Source: 73-13 sp035556075 (lineage in GTDB: Bacteria; Actinomycetota; Actinomycetes; Actinomycetales; Microbacteriaceae). From it: 64,000 nt of DNA. Positions 42,579 to 51,221 of the stretch are shown piece after piece; position 1 is the stretch's first letter, and each line of letters begins with the position of its first letter. A model generated the notes under the pieces. It searched no databases. It was not told the DNA's origin and saw only the letters and a program-made list of their open reading frames with translations. Position numbers and translations under genes: made by a program. The DNA is taken from positions 70,393-134,392 of the forward strand of contig DATMFQ010000014.1 in NCBI GenBank assembly GCA_035556075.1, read 5' to 3'.

Positions 42579-42631
42579 CTCTAGCAAGCGCGGCTGGGGC
42601 GCCCCGCGCATTCCTCCCGGCCCAGAAATGC

Positions 42632-42662
42632 GGAAGGGCCCCGCGGACTGCGGGACCCTTCC
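42632..42662 (-). terminator. Hairpin terminator after DUF5684-like gene
   Basis: Arms of 13 bases (GGAAGGGCCCCGC and GCGGGACCCTTCC) with one mismatch around GGACT, 17 bases after the stop codon. The following minus-strand sequence has only a short T-run (ATTTC), so it may be a weak intrinsic terminator. Confidence 0.6.
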
Positions 42663-42678
42663 GAACAGAACAAGCTGC

Positions 42679-43254
42679 TCACACGGCAGGCGGCGTCTGC
42701 GGCGGTGCCGCGGGCGGCGCGGTGGGGCCCTGCGGCGACGAGTAGCCCTGGTCGGGCACCCCGCCGAACGTGGTGGTGTCCTGGAAGAACGCACCCCACT
42801 TGTGCCAGAACGGAGCCGGGACGCCGCTCTGCGCGCCCGTGCGCCAGGTCGAGCTGTCGAAGCCGACGACCAGCAGCCAAATGATCGTCAGCAGACCACC
42901 GAAGATCGTCCAGCCGACGAGCTCCTTGCCGAGCTTCTGGTTCGTGCGCAGCACCATCACGACGAGCATCGCGAGCGGGGCCAGCGCGAGGATCCACCCG
43001 ATGATCGGGATCTGTGCGAGCAACCCGCCGCCGATCGCGACGATCAGGTACACCCACGGGCTGAGATCGACGAGCTTCGCCCAGAGCATGGTGTTGTAGA
43101 CCGGGATCCACGCCACCGCCGGTGTCGCGACACCGGCCTTCTGGAAGAGTTTGGTCAGGGCGATCGCCGACAGGACGTAGCTCACGATCACGAAGATCAA
43201 CGGCAACACGAGCGAGAGCAACAACACTGCGGCCAAGGCGTCGCTGTTATACAA
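42679..43254 (-). CDS. DUF5684-like multi-pass membrane protein
   Basis: 191 residues with four to five hydrophobic segments. The stretch ALTKLFQKAGVATPAVAWIPVYNTMLW is typical of DUF5684 proteins, found in actinobacteria as small membrane proteins of unknown role. The C-terminal tail is Pro/Ala/Gly-rich and probably disordered. TTG start with AAGGAGG 6 bases upstream, one of the best ribosome sites in the window. Monocistronic, between hemW and hrcA; a hairpin follows. Confidence 0.8.
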   Translation of the reverse strand: MYNSDALAAVLLLSLVLPLIFVIVSYVLSAIALTKLFQKAGVATPAVAWIPVYNTMLWAKLVDLSPWVYLIVAIGGGLLAQIPIIGWILALAPLAMLVVMVLRTNQKLGKELVGWTIFGGLLTIIWLLVVGFDSSTWRTGAQSGVPAPFWHKWGAFFQDTTTFGGVPDQGYSSPQGPTAPPAAPPQTPPAV

Positions 43255-43392
43255 AGGGTTCCTCCTTGATCCGACGGGCGGAAACTCCGACCGTTGTCAC
43301 CTTTGGCAACGGACTCAGGATAGTCACAGCTTGAGGACAATGTGGGCATTCACGAGGACAATTCCCGAATCCGTGGGTTCGGCGCCATCGGT

Positions 43393-44613
43393 TCAGACCA
43401 GCAGCGCGCGCACGACGGTGTCGGCGAGCAGACGGCCCCGCAGCGTCGGGACGACTCGGCCCCGGATCGCCGCAGCGCCATCGACGAGCCCGTCCGCGAT
43501 GAGCCCGGGCACCGCGTGCCGCCCGTGTGCGTCGAGCCTGGCGATCGGCAGCCCGTCGGAGATGCGGGTGCGCAGCAGCACATCCTCGCGATACCGATCC
43601 TCGGACGTGAGCAGCTCGCGCGCCAGTGCGGGCGACTCGCCGGCGGCGATGCGCTGGCCGTACGCGCTCGGGTGCTTCACGTTCCACCAGCGCACCCCGC
43701 CGATGTGGGAGTGCGCCCCGGGGCCGATCCCCCACCAGTCCTCGCCGGTCCAGTAGGCGAGGTTGTGACGCGAGCGCTGCTGGGACCCGCGCGACCAGTT
43801 GCTCACCTCGTACCAGTCGTAGCCGGCGGCCGCGAGCGCCGCGTCCGCGCATGCATACATGTCGGCGTGGAGGTCGTCATCGGGGGCGGTGAGCTCCCCG
43901 CGACGGATCCGGGCGGCGAGCTTCGTGCCGTCCTCGACGATGAGGGCGTACGCCGACACATGGTCGGGCTCGAGCGCGAGCGCCGAGTCGACACTCGCCT
44001 GCCAGTCCTCCAGCGACTCCCCCGGCGTCCCGTAGATGAGGTCGAGGCTCACGGCGAGCCCCGCCTCCCGAGCCCAGTCGACGACCTGCGGCACGCGGGC
44101 CGGGTCGTGCGTGCGGTCGAGCGTCGCGAGCACGTGCGGGACCGCGGACTGCATGCCGAAGGAGACCCGGGTGACCCCGCCGTCCGCGAGCCGCCGCAGC
44201 GCGTCCCGGTCGACCGAGTCCGGATTCGCCTCCGTCGTCACCTCGGCACCATCAACGAGCCCGAATGCGTCGCGCACGGCATCGAGCATCGTCACGAGAT
44301 CCGTGGCGGGCAGCAGCGTCGGCGTGCCGCCGCCGAAGAACACCGTGCTCGCGGCGCGCGTGGGCAACCCGGTGCGCTCGATCACCTCGCGCGCGAAGCC
44401 GACCTCGTGGACCGCCTGCCCCGCGAAGTCCTCCTGCCGAGCGCCGAGGAGCTCGGTCGAGGTGTAGGTGTTGAAATCGCAGTACCCGCAGCGCACGCGA
44501 CAGAACGGCACGTGCAGATACACCCCGAATGCGCGGGTCGCCGCGCCGTCGAGGACACTCGGCGGGAGTGCGCCATCCGTGGGCGCGACGTCACCGTCGG
44601 GCAGTGCTCCCAT
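43393..44613 (-). CDS. hemW: Radical SAM heme chaperone HemW
   Basis: Coproporphyrinogen-oxidase-like radical SAM protein that delivers heme; formerly named HemN. 406 residues. The iron-sulphur cysteines are Cys38, Cys42 and Cys45 in CRVRCGYC, followed by FFGGGTPTLL and EANPDS. It lacks the extra N-terminal features of true HemN. GAGGAGG upstream of the ATG. The 138 bases after its stop hold only the DUF5684 gene's ribosome site and a weak hairpin (CCGTTG/CAACGG, 43291-43312). Confidence 0.94.
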   Translation of the reverse strand: MGALPDGDVAPTDGALPPSVLDGAATRAFGVYLHVPFCRVRCGYCDFNTYTSTELLGARQEDFAGQAVHEVGFAREVIERTGLPTRAASTVFFGGGTPTLLPATDLVTMLDAVRDAFGLVDGAEVTTEANPDSVDRDALRRLADGGVTRVSFGMQSAVPHVLATLDRTHDPARVPQVVDWAREAGLAVSLDLIYGTPGESLEDWQASVDSALALEPDHVSAYALIVEDGTKLAARIRRGELTAPDDDLHADMYACADAALAAAGYDWYEVSNWSRGSQQRSRHNLAYWTGEDWWGIGPGAHSHIGGVRWWNVKHPSAYGQRIAAGESPALARELLTSEDRYREDVLLRTRISDGLPIARLDAHGRHAVPGLIADGLVDGAAAIRGRVVPTLRGRLLADTVVRALLV

Positions 44614-44635
44614 CCCTCAATCCTCCTCGCCCATT

Positions 44636-44699
44636 CCGGTGGTTGCCCAAATCTGCTGGTGGTCGCTGCACTTCACCAGCAGATTTGGGCAACCACCGG
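44636..44699. repeat. 64-base palindromic element, copy 1
   Basis: Perfect 26-base arms beginning CCGGTGGTTGCCCAAATCTG, 12-base loop. It lies between the acyl-CoA dehydrogenase stop and hemW. A second copy is at 57701-57764 in inverted orientation with paired changes. It may act as a bidirectional terminator, or be a REP/small mobile palindrome. Confidence 0.85.
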
Positions 44700-44706
44700 A
44701 TCCAGC

Positions 44707-46440
44707 TCAGAGGTCGACGGCGTAGAGCTGCTCGGCACCCGCCGTCGCCGCGGGGGCCTGCGAGTGCGCCTCCGGCAGGAGCTGCGTCGCGTAGAACTCG
44801 GCGAGCGCAAGCGCATCCGCGGGCGCGTCCTCGTCCAGCGCGGCCTTCGCGAGCAGCCAGGCGCAGACGTTCACCGCCCAGATCCGCTGGTATGGCACCG
44901 AGCCGGCGAGCACCGAGGCCCGGTCGCCCGCCGCGCCCGTCTTGAGCATCCAGCCGGTCGTCTGCTCGAGCACGCCCAGGGAGGAATCGAGGTGCGCCGC
45001 AATCGTCGCCTGCCGGTCCCCCGCCGCCCGCAGCGTCGGGAGCAGCTCGCGCATCTCGGCGATGAACTCGAGGAACGACTGGCCGTCGCGCACGGCCAGC
45101 TTGCGCCCGACGAGGTCCGCGGCCTGCACGCCGTTCGTGCCCTCATACAGCAGCGTGATGCGCACATCCCGCCAGAGCTGGCTCGCACCCGTCTCCTCGA
45201 TATAGCCGTGACCGCCGTGGATCTGGATGTTGATCGACGCGTTCTCCAGGCCCATCTCGGTGCCGTAGGACTTGCACAGCGGCGTGAGCAGCCCCGCCAT
45301 CTCCTCGGCGCGGGCGCGAACGGCCCCGTCGGGGTGCTGCTCGGCGAGGTCGATGTTGATCGAGTTCAGGTGGAGCAGGTAGCGCAGCGCCGCAATCGTC
45401 GAGCGCTGCGTCATGAGCATCCGGCGCACGTCGGGGTGACCGAGGATCGTCGCCTCACCGGTGACCGTGCGGCCCTGGACGCGCTGCTTCGCGTACTCGA
45501 GGGACTGCTGGTGGGCGCGCACCGACTGCGAGAGGCCCTGCATGCCGACGGACAGGCGTGCCGCATTCATCATGACGAACATGGCGCGCATGCCTTTGTG
45601 CTCATCGCCGACGAGCCAGCCCTTCGCCCCGTCGAACTGCATGACGCAGGTCGGCGAGCCGTGGATGCCGAGCTTGTGCTCGATGCCGATCGCGCTGACC
45701 GGGTTGCGCGCCCCGAGCTCGCCATCCGGCGTGGGCAAGAACTTCGGGACGACAAAGAGCGAGATGCCCTTCGTGCCCTCCGGCGCGCCCGGGGTGCGGG
45801 CGAGGACGAGGTGGATGATGTTGTCGGTGAGGTCGTGCTCGCCCCAGGTGATGAAGATCTTGCCGCCCGTGATCGACCAGCTGCCGTCGTCATTCGGCAC
45901 GGCCTTCGTCGTCAGCGCGCCGACATCGGTGCCGGCCTGCGGCTCCGTGAGATTCATGGTGCCCATCCACTCGCCGGAGATCATCCGCGGCAGATAGAGG
46001 TCCTTGAGTTCGTCGGAGGCATACGCGAGGAATGCGTCGGCGAAGCCGTGCGTGAGCAGCGGCCCGAGGGAGAACGCCATATTCGAGGACTGCACCAGCT
46101 CCTGGATCGCGGAGCCGACCGTCTGGGGGAAGTCACCGCCGCCGTACTGCGACGGGAAGGACGGGCTGAGCCAGCCCGAGGCCATGAGCTTGTCGTACGC
46201 GGGCTTGAAGCTCGGCGGCGTGACGACCACGCCATCGCCCTGATAGGTCGACCCGACGACATCGCCCTCGCGGTTCGTCGGCGCGACCACCTCGGCCATG
46301 AATGCGCCGGCCTCCTCGATGAGGCTGCCGACGGTCTCGAGATCGGCGTGCGCGTACTGCTCGAGCTCGGCGAGGCGATCGTACCCGGCCACCTTGAGCG
46401 AGAAGAGGATGTCATCGACGGGCGGGCGATAGTCAGTCAC
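44707..46440 (-). CDS. Acyl-CoA dehydrogenase, long FadE type
   Basis: FAD flavoprotein, 577 residues, longer than the 380-residue classical family because of an added C-terminal domain; similar to FadE/DmdC-type enzymes. NLTEPQAGTDVGAL contacts FAD, ISGGKIFIT-type strand (SITGGKIFITWGEHDL) follows, and the catalytic glutamate is in LLYEGTNGVQAADL. QIHGGHGYIEETGASQLWRD is the flavin-dimer motif. GTG start lies 7 bases after TACAGT, pointing to a leaderless monocistronic transcript. Substrate chain length cannot be told. Confidence 0.93.
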   Translation of the reverse strand: MTDYRPPVDDILFSLKVAGYDRLAELEQYAHADLETVGSLIEEAGAFMAEVVAPTNREGDVVGSTYQGDGVVVTPPSFKPAYDKLMASGWLSPSFPSQYGGGDFPQTVGSAIQELVQSSNMAFSLGPLLTHGFADAFLAYASDELKDLYLPRMISGEWMGTMNLTEPQAGTDVGALTTKAVPNDDGSWSITGGKIFITWGEHDLTDNIIHLVLARTPGAPEGTKGISLFVVPKFLPTPDGELGARNPVSAIGIEHKLGIHGSPTCVMQFDGAKGWLVGDEHKGMRAMFVMMNAARLSVGMQGLSQSVRAHQQSLEYAKQRVQGRTVTGEATILGHPDVRRMLMTQRSTIAALRYLLHLNSINIDLAEQHPDGAVRARAEEMAGLLTPLCKSYGTEMGLENASINIQIHGGHGYIEETGASQLWRDVRITLLYEGTNGVQAADLVGRKLAVRDGQSFLEFIAEMRELLPTLRAAGDRQATIAAHLDSSLGVLEQTTGWMLKTGAAGDRASVLAGSVPYQRIWAVNVCAWLLAKAALDEDAPADALALAEFYATQLLPEAHSQAPAATAGAEQLYAVDL

Positions 46441-46447
46441 GCGTCAC

Positions 46448-46453
46448 ACTGTA
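46448..46453 (-). promoter_or_regulatory. Leaderless -10 box for acyl-CoA dehydrogenase
   Basis: TACAGT ends 7 bases before the GTG at 46440. The remaining 157 bases up to the aldo-keto reductase stop at 46611 contain no gene that I can see. Confidence 0.5.
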
Positions 46454-46610
46454 ATCGGGCGTGCTGGCTGCGATGCGCAACTTGGTGGGCGGCGACAACT
46501 CGGGAGGCTCCCGGGGGCTGAGGCGGGGGCGGAACCGCGCAAAGCCCTCCTACGCAGGCGCGACCCTCCCGGCCCAACGCCGCGTGCGCTGCGTCGACTC
46601 GATGGCGCCG

Positions 46611-47486
46611 CTACGAGGTCGGCCGAGCACCCCAGTTGGCCTCGAGCGGATCCGCGCCGATCCGCTCACCCGTCTCGAGCGAGGCGAGCGCCAGGAGGTC
46701 CCCCGCATCGAGCTCAAAGTCGAACACTTCGATGTTCTGGCGGATCCGATCCGGGTGCACCGACTTCGGGATCGCGATGAGCCCCTGCTGTAGATGCCAC
46801 CGGATGAGCACCTGTGCGGGGCTGCGCTCGTGGCGGCGTGCGACTGCCGCGACGATGGGGTCGCCGAGCAGGGTGTTCGTCTCCCCACCCCACGAGCCGG
46901 GCGCACCCCCGAGCGGACTCCAGGACTCGACCGCGATGCCTCGCGTCCTGCAGAATGCGCGGAGCGGCTGCTGCGGGAATCGTGCGTGCAACTCGACCTG
47001 GTTCACCGCGGGCACGATGCTGCCTGCCGCGATGACCTCCTCGAGCTGCTCGGCCGTGAAATTCGATACGCCGATCGCGCGGGCCTTCCCGGCCCCCAGT
47101 GCCGCCTCGAGCGCGAGCCACGTCTCGATCCGGCGCGCCGCGTCCTGCAGCGGCCAGTGGATGAGCACGAGGTCGACATGGTCGAGGCCGAGCCGCCGAA
47201 GGCTCGCATCGAGCGCCGGCCCCGCACGATCCGCACCGTGGTCCGAATTCCACAGCTTGGTCGTCACGAAGACCTCGTCGCGTGGGACGCGACTCGCGGC
47301 GATGCCGCGGCCCACCGCTTCCTCGTTCCGGTAGGCGGCTGCGGTGTCGATGTGGCGGTAGCCGGCCTCGGCGATCGCAAACCGCACCGCCGCCTCGGTC
47401 TCCGCAGGGCTCGCCTGCCAGACACCGAGCCCGAGCTGCGGGATCTCGACGCCGTTGTTGAGGGTGATGACCGGTGTGTCAGCCAA
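46611..47486 (-). CDS. Aldo-keto reductase
   Basis: NADPH-dependent reductase of the AKR5-like bacterial group (2,5-diketo-D-gluconate reductase-like), 291 residues. Catalytic tetrad Asp47, Tyr52, Lys77 and His110 is complete (HIDTAAAYRNE, TTKLWN, LIHWP). IGVSNF and the cofactor clamp AIPKSVHPDRIRQN are present. TTG start, eight bases downstream of the TM2 gene. The physiological substrate is unknown. Confidence 0.94.
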   Translation of the reverse strand: MADTPVITLNNGVEIPQLGLGVWQASPAETEAAVRFAIAEAGYRHIDTAAAYRNEEAVGRGIAASRVPRDEVFVTTKLWNSDHGADRAGPALDASLRRLGLDHVDLVLIHWPLQDAARRIETWLALEAALGAGKARAIGVSNFTAEQLEEVIAAGSIVPAVNQVELHARFPQQPLRAFCRTRGIAVESWSPLGGAPGSWGGETNTLLGDPIVAAVARRHERSPAQVLIRWHLQQGLIAIPKSVHPDRIRQNIEVFDFELDAGDLLALASLETGERIGADPLEANWGARPTS

Positions 47487-47494
47487 CTTGCGCG

Positions 47495-47716
47495 CTACGC
47501 CCCGCCCCAGTCCCGCACCGGGCGCCCCTGCCCGTCGTGCGCGGCCCCGACGAGGATATAGATCCAGTCGATGAGCGGCCAGATGCCGGCGGTCGCCCAG
47601 CCGACCAGGAGCTTGGCGATGCCCAGCCCGATGTTGCCGAGGTAGAAGCGGTCGATCCCGAGCACGCCAAGGAAGAATCCGAGGATGGCGGCGACAGCGC
47701 GACTCTTGGGGGACAT
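47495..47716 (-). CDS. TM2-domain membrane protein
   Basis: 73 residues with two membrane helices (AVAAILGFFLGVLGIDRFYLG and LGIAKLLVGWATAGIWPLIDWIYI) separated by the DRF-like turn typical of TM2 proteins. Function unknown. Start placed at MSPKSRAV because TACACT lies 6 bases before that ATG, a leaderless promoter; an in-frame ATG 42 bases upstream has no ribosome site. Stands between lepA and an aldo-keto reductase. Confidence 0.85.
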   Translation of the reverse strand: MSPKSRAVAAILGFFLGVLGIDRFYLGNIGLGIAKLLVGWATAGIWPLIDWIYILVGAAHDGQGRPVRDWGGA

Positions 47717-47722
47717 GGCGTC

Positions 47723-47728
47723 AGTGTA
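47723..47728 (-). promoter_or_regulatory. Leaderless -10 box for TM2 gene
   Basis: TACACT ends 6 bases before the ATG at 47716; it decides the start chosen. Confidence 0.5.
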
Positions 47729-47770
47729 TGGGGTCAGGGTCACCGGTGGTGCCGCCATCAAGGCCAGAAG

Positions 47771-49621
47771 CTACTTCTTGTCCTTCGACTCCACGTCGCC
47801 GGACAGCGCGGCGATGAACGCCTCCTGGGGGACCTCGACGCGGCCGACCATCTTCATGCGCTTCTTGCCCTCCTTCTGCTTCTCGAGGAGCTTGCGCTTG
47901 CGGGAGATGTCGCCGCCGTAGCACTTGGCGAGGACGTCCTTGCGGATGGCGCGGATGTTCTCCCGCGCGATGATGCGGGAGCCGATCGCCGCCTGGATCG
48001 GGACCTCGAACTGCTGCCTCGGGATGAGCTTCCGGAGCCGCTCGGTCATGAGCGTGCCGTAGGCGTAGGCCTTGTCGCGGTGCACGATCGCGCTGAAGGC
48101 GTCGACCTGCTCCCCCTGCAGCAGGATGTCGACCTTGACGAGGTCGGCGGCCTGCTCCCCCGCCGGCTCGTAGTCGAGCGAGGCGTAGCCGGCGGTGCGG
48201 GACTTCAGCTGGTCGAAGAAGTCGAAGACGATCTCGCCGAGCGGGATCGTGTAGCGGATCTCGACGCGGTCCTCGCCGAGGTACTCCATGCCGATGAGGG
48301 TGCCGCGGCGCTGCTGGCACAGCTCCATGATGGTGCCGACGTAGTCCTTCGGCGCCAGGATCGCGGCCTTGACCATCGGCTCCAGCACCTCGCTGATCTT
48401 CGCACCGGTCGGGAACTCGGACGGGTTCGTCACCTCGGCCTGCTTGCCGTCCTCCATCCGCACCTGGTAGATGACCGACGGCGCCGTCGTGATGAGATCG
48501 AGCCCGAATTCGCGCGACAGCCGCTCGGTGATGATCTCGAGGTGGAGCAGGCCGAGGAAGCCGCAGCGGAAGCCGAAGCCAAGCGCGACCGAGGTCTCCG
48601 GCTCGTACTGCAGCGACGCGTCGGACAGCTTGAGCTTGTCGAGGGCCTCCCGGAGCACCGGGTAGTCGGACCCGTCGATCGGGTACAGGCCGCTGAACAC
48701 CATCGGCTTCGGGTCGACATACCCAGCGAGCGGCTCGGCCGCGGGCCGCTGCGCGGTCGTGATCGTGTCGCCGACCTTCGACTGCCGGACATCCTTCACG
48801 CCCGTGATGAGGTACCCGACCTCGCCGACCGAGAGCCCCTTCGAGGGCACCGGCTCGGGGGCGGAGACCCCGATCTCGAGCAGCTCATGCACCGATCCCG
48901 TCGACATCATCTGGATCCGCTCCCGCGGATTCATCCGGCCATCGACCATCCGCACATAGGTGACGACACCGCGATACGCGTCGTACACGGAGTCAAAGAT
49001 CATCGCGCGGGCCGGTGCGGCCGGGTCGCCGACGGGAGGAGGAATGCGGGCGACGACCTCGTCGAGGAGGGCTTCGACCCCGACACCCGTCTTGCCGGAG
49101 ACCCGGAGGACGTCGTCCGGGGAGCCACCGAGCAGCTGGGCGATCTCCTTCGCGTACTTCTCCGGGTCCGCGGCAGGCAGGTCGATCTTGTTGAGGACGG
49201 GGATGATCTCGAGGTCGTTCTCCAGAGCGAGGTACAGGTTCGCAAGCGTCTGGGCCTCGATGCCCTGCGCCGCATCGACGAGCAGGATGGCGCCCTCACA
49301 GGCGGCGAGCGAGCGTGACACCTCGTAGGTGAAGTCGACGTGGCCCGGGGTGTCGATCATGTTGAGCGCGAAGGTGTCGGCCCCGACCTGCCATGGCATC
49401 CGGACGGCCTGCGACTTGATGGTGATGCCGCGCTCGCGCTCGATGTCCATGCGGTCGAGGTACTGCGCGCGCATGTCCCGGTCCGCGACGACGCCGGTGA
49501 CACCGAGCATCCGATCGGCGAGCGTGGACTTGCCGTGGTCGATGTGCGCGATGATGCAGAAGTTCCGGATCGCCTCGGCGGGCGTCGCGGCGGGGATGAA
49601 CGGGGTCGAGGCGCGTGGCAT
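47771..49621 (-). CDS. lepA: Elongation factor 4 (LepA)
   Basis: Ribosome-associated GTPase involved in back-translocation or ribosome assembly. 616 residues: G1 AHIDHGKST at 25-33, G2 RERGITIK, G3 DTPGH, G4 NKID, then the LepA-specific C-terminal domain ending with KCYGGDISRKRKLLEKQKEGKKRMK-type basic helix. Start set at MPRASTPF by family length; an ATG 15 bases upstream is an alternative. The open frame continues far upstream but is antisense to the hydrolase. Confidence 0.97.
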   Translation of the reverse strand: MPRASTPFIPAATPAEAIRNFCIIAHIDHGKSTLADRMLGVTGVVADRDMRAQYLDRMDIERERGITIKSQAVRMPWQVGADTFALNMIDTPGHVDFTYEVSRSLAACEGAILLVDAAQGIEAQTLANLYLALENDLEIIPVLNKIDLPAADPEKYAKEIAQLLGGSPDDVLRVSGKTGVGVEALLDEVVARIPPPVGDPAAPARAMIFDSVYDAYRGVVTYVRMVDGRMNPRERIQMMSTGSVHELLEIGVSAPEPVPSKGLSVGEVGYLITGVKDVRQSKVGDTITTAQRPAAEPLAGYVDPKPMVFSGLYPIDGSDYPVLREALDKLKLSDASLQYEPETSVALGFGFRCGFLGLLHLEIITERLSREFGLDLITTAPSVIYQVRMEDGKQAEVTNPSEFPTGAKISEVLEPMVKAAILAPKDYVGTIMELCQQRRGTLIGMEYLGEDRVEIRYTIPLGEIVFDFFDQLKSRTAGYASLDYEPAGEQAADLVKVDILLQGEQVDAFSAIVHRDKAYAYGTLMTERLRKLIPRQQFEVPIQAAIGSRIIARENIRAIRKDVLAKCYGGDISRKRKLLEKQKEGKKRMKMVGRVEVPQEAFIAALSGDVESKDKK

Positions 49622-49680
49622 GGCGGGGTCCATCATCCCAGACCCGGCCGGGTCCCGGGCGCAGGCAGCCGGGCACTGAC

Positions 49681-49686
49681 TAACGT
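49681..49686 (+). promoter_or_regulatory. Leaderless -10 box for hydrolase
   Basis: TAACGT ends 7 bases before the GTG at 49694, favouring it over the GTG at 49685. Confidence 0.45.
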
Positions 49687-49693
49687 GGCCATT

Positions 49694-50449
49694 GTGAACC
49701 AGGCTCGGTTCGTGCTCGTGCACGGGCTCCTCACCTCGCGGACCATGTGGCGGCCGCAGGTCGCCGCGCTCGAGGCCGCGGAGGCAATGGTGGTCGCGCC
49801 CGATCTGCCGGGGCATGGTCTGCGGCACGACGCCTTCACCATCGATGCCGCCATGGCCACGATTGACGACGCGATCGACGCGCTGCCCGGCCACGGTCCG
49901 GTCGTCCTCGTCGGCCTCTCCCTCGGTGGCTATCTCGTCATGGAGTACGCGGGCCGACATCACGAGCGCATCGACGGCCTCATCCCCATGGCGTGCACGA
50001 CCCCGCCCATCACCTTCGGCCTCGACGTATATCGGGTGATCAGCACCATGCTGATTCGGCAGGGTGGGCGGGCGGTGCGGACACAGCGTCTCGCGCAGAC
50101 GATCGCGCTCGGGCCGGAAGGTGCTGAGGACATGCTCGCGGGCGGGTTCAGTCTCAGTCCAGCCCTCGATGCCCTCAACGCCGTCGCCCACCTCGACCCG
50201 ATCACCTCCGTCCATCGAGCGGCGTCGGCTGGCACGCCGATCTGGTTCGTCTCGGGGCAGTTCGATCAGATGCGACTCGGTGAGCACCGGTTCTGGCGGG
50301 CCGCGCCACGGGCCTGGCACACGATTGTGCCGTTCGCCCCACACATCGTCAGCCTCGCGAACCCGGTCGGCATCAGCCGCCTCCTCACTCAAGTCGCGAA
50401 AGCCATCACAGACGGCGCGTTGCAGATCGCCTCCGGCCCCGACGCCTGA
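49694..50449 (+). CDS. Alpha/beta hydrolase
   Basis: Cytoplasmic serine hydrolase of 251 residues, no signal peptide. Oxyanion motif VLVHGLLTSRTMW, nucleophile Ser76 in GLSLGG, acid in SGQFDQM and catalytic His in FAPHIV form a full triad. Resembles the 2-hydroxymuconate-semialdehyde hydrolase/esterase-like branch; the substrate is unknown. Divergent from lepA, 72 bases apart, and 108 bases before rpsT. Confidence 0.88.
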   Translation: MNQARFVLVHGLLTSRTMWRPQVAALEAAEAMVVAPDLPGHGLRHDAFTIDAAMATIDDAIDALPGHGPVVLVGLSLGGYLVMEYAGRHHERIDGLIPMACTTPPITFGLDVYRVISTMLIRQGGRAVRTQRLAQTIALGPEGAEDMLAGGFSLSPALDALNAVAHLDPITSVHRAASAGTPIWFVSGQFDQMRLGEHRFWRAAPRAWHTIVPFAPHIVSLANPVGISRLLTQVAKAITDGALQIASGPDA

Positions 50450-50557
50450 TAAACTCGCTCCTTGGCTTCCGCGCGTCCCACCGCGCGACACCTCGGCAGG
50501 ACCCCTCTACCCGGCCGGGACCATCCCATTGGCCGACACAACGAGAAGGATCCTTCC

Positions 50558-50818
50558 TTGGCGAACATCAAGTCCCAGATCAAGCGCAACAAGCAGAACG
50601 AGAAGGCGCACGAGCGCAACAAGGCGGTCAAGAGCGAGCTGAAGACCGCGGTGCGTCGCACCCGCGAGGCCGTCGCTGCCGGCGACAAGGCGAAGGCTAC
50701 CGAGGCACTGCATGCCGCGAACCGCAAGCTCGACAAGGCGGTCTCGAAGGGCGTCATTCACAAGAACCAGGCCGCGAACCGCAAGTCGGCGATCGCCGGG
50801 CAGGTCGCCGCGCTCTGA
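50558..50818 (+). CDS. rpsT: 30S ribosomal protein S20
   Basis: Binds 16S rRNA early in 30S assembly. 86 residues, Lys/Arg-rich helices: ANIKSQIKRNKQNEKAHERN at the start and HKNQAANRKSAIAGQV at the end are diagnostic. The TTG start follows AAGGA by seven bases; a longer open frame upstream is not part of S20. TTG starts are typical of rpsT and fit its autogenous translational control. A terminator follows. Confidence 0.97.
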   Translation: MANIKSQIKRNKQNEKAHERNKAVKSELKTAVRRTREAVAAGDKAKATEALHAANRKLDKAVSKGVIHKNQAANRKSAIAGQVAAL

Positions 50819-50851
50819 GCAGCCGGTCGGACCACTGCAGTCCGATCCGAG

Positions 50852-50874
50852 GGCCCCGCTCCGGCGGGGCCTTT
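50852..50874 (+). terminator. Rho-independent terminator of rpsT
   Basis: GGCCCCGC, TCCG, GCGGGGCC, then TTT, 33 bases after the rpsT stop. A perfect 8-base-pair GC stem with short T-run. Confidence 0.8.
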
Positions 50875-50920
50875 CGCATTCCGTCGGATATCGCGACGAA
50901 TGCGCGGCGCACGCCGGCCC

Positions 50921-51167
50921 TCACCGCCCGCAGTGCGGGTCCACCGAGGGCACGATCCCCTCGATGAGGTACGGGTCGACCGCGTCCCGGACGCAGGCCA
51001 CCGCGTAGTCGCCCCCCCTCGCCGCAGCCGTTCCAGTCGACCTTTTGGTCAGCGAACCGCGCCGGGACCTGTGCCCCGACGGGAGGCGCAGTCGGCACGC
51101 CCGACGGCTCCGGTCCGACGACCACGGGTGTGCAGTCGCTCGCCGCGTGCACTGCGACGACGAGCAT
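50921..51167 (-). pseudogene. Frameshifted remnant of a small secreted-type protein
   Basis: Two adjacent minus-strand frames with strong GC at third positions join at a run of seven Gs (51012-51018 on the plus strand are C). Upstream frame: MLVVAVHAASDCTPVVV to RFADQKVDWNGCGEG; downstream frame: DYAVACVRDAVDPYLIEG to DPHCGR-stop. Removing one G would fuse them into about 80 residues. No clear family; DQKVDW recalls the start of secreted alpha/beta hydrolases, but weakly. It could be a real frameshift, a sequencing error in the G-run, or chance. The 400-base rpsT-holA gap holds otherwise only the terminator. Confidence 0.3.
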
Positions 51168-51221
51168 CGCCGGCCCGATGCCACGACGTCCCGCCGTCCG
51201 GGCACCCGCGCGCCGCGTTCG

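Noticed and set aside
43342..46521. A 1059-codon plus-strand open frame
   Set aside because: Antisense to hemW and the acyl-CoA dehydrogenase, whose catalytic motifs are intact on the other strand.
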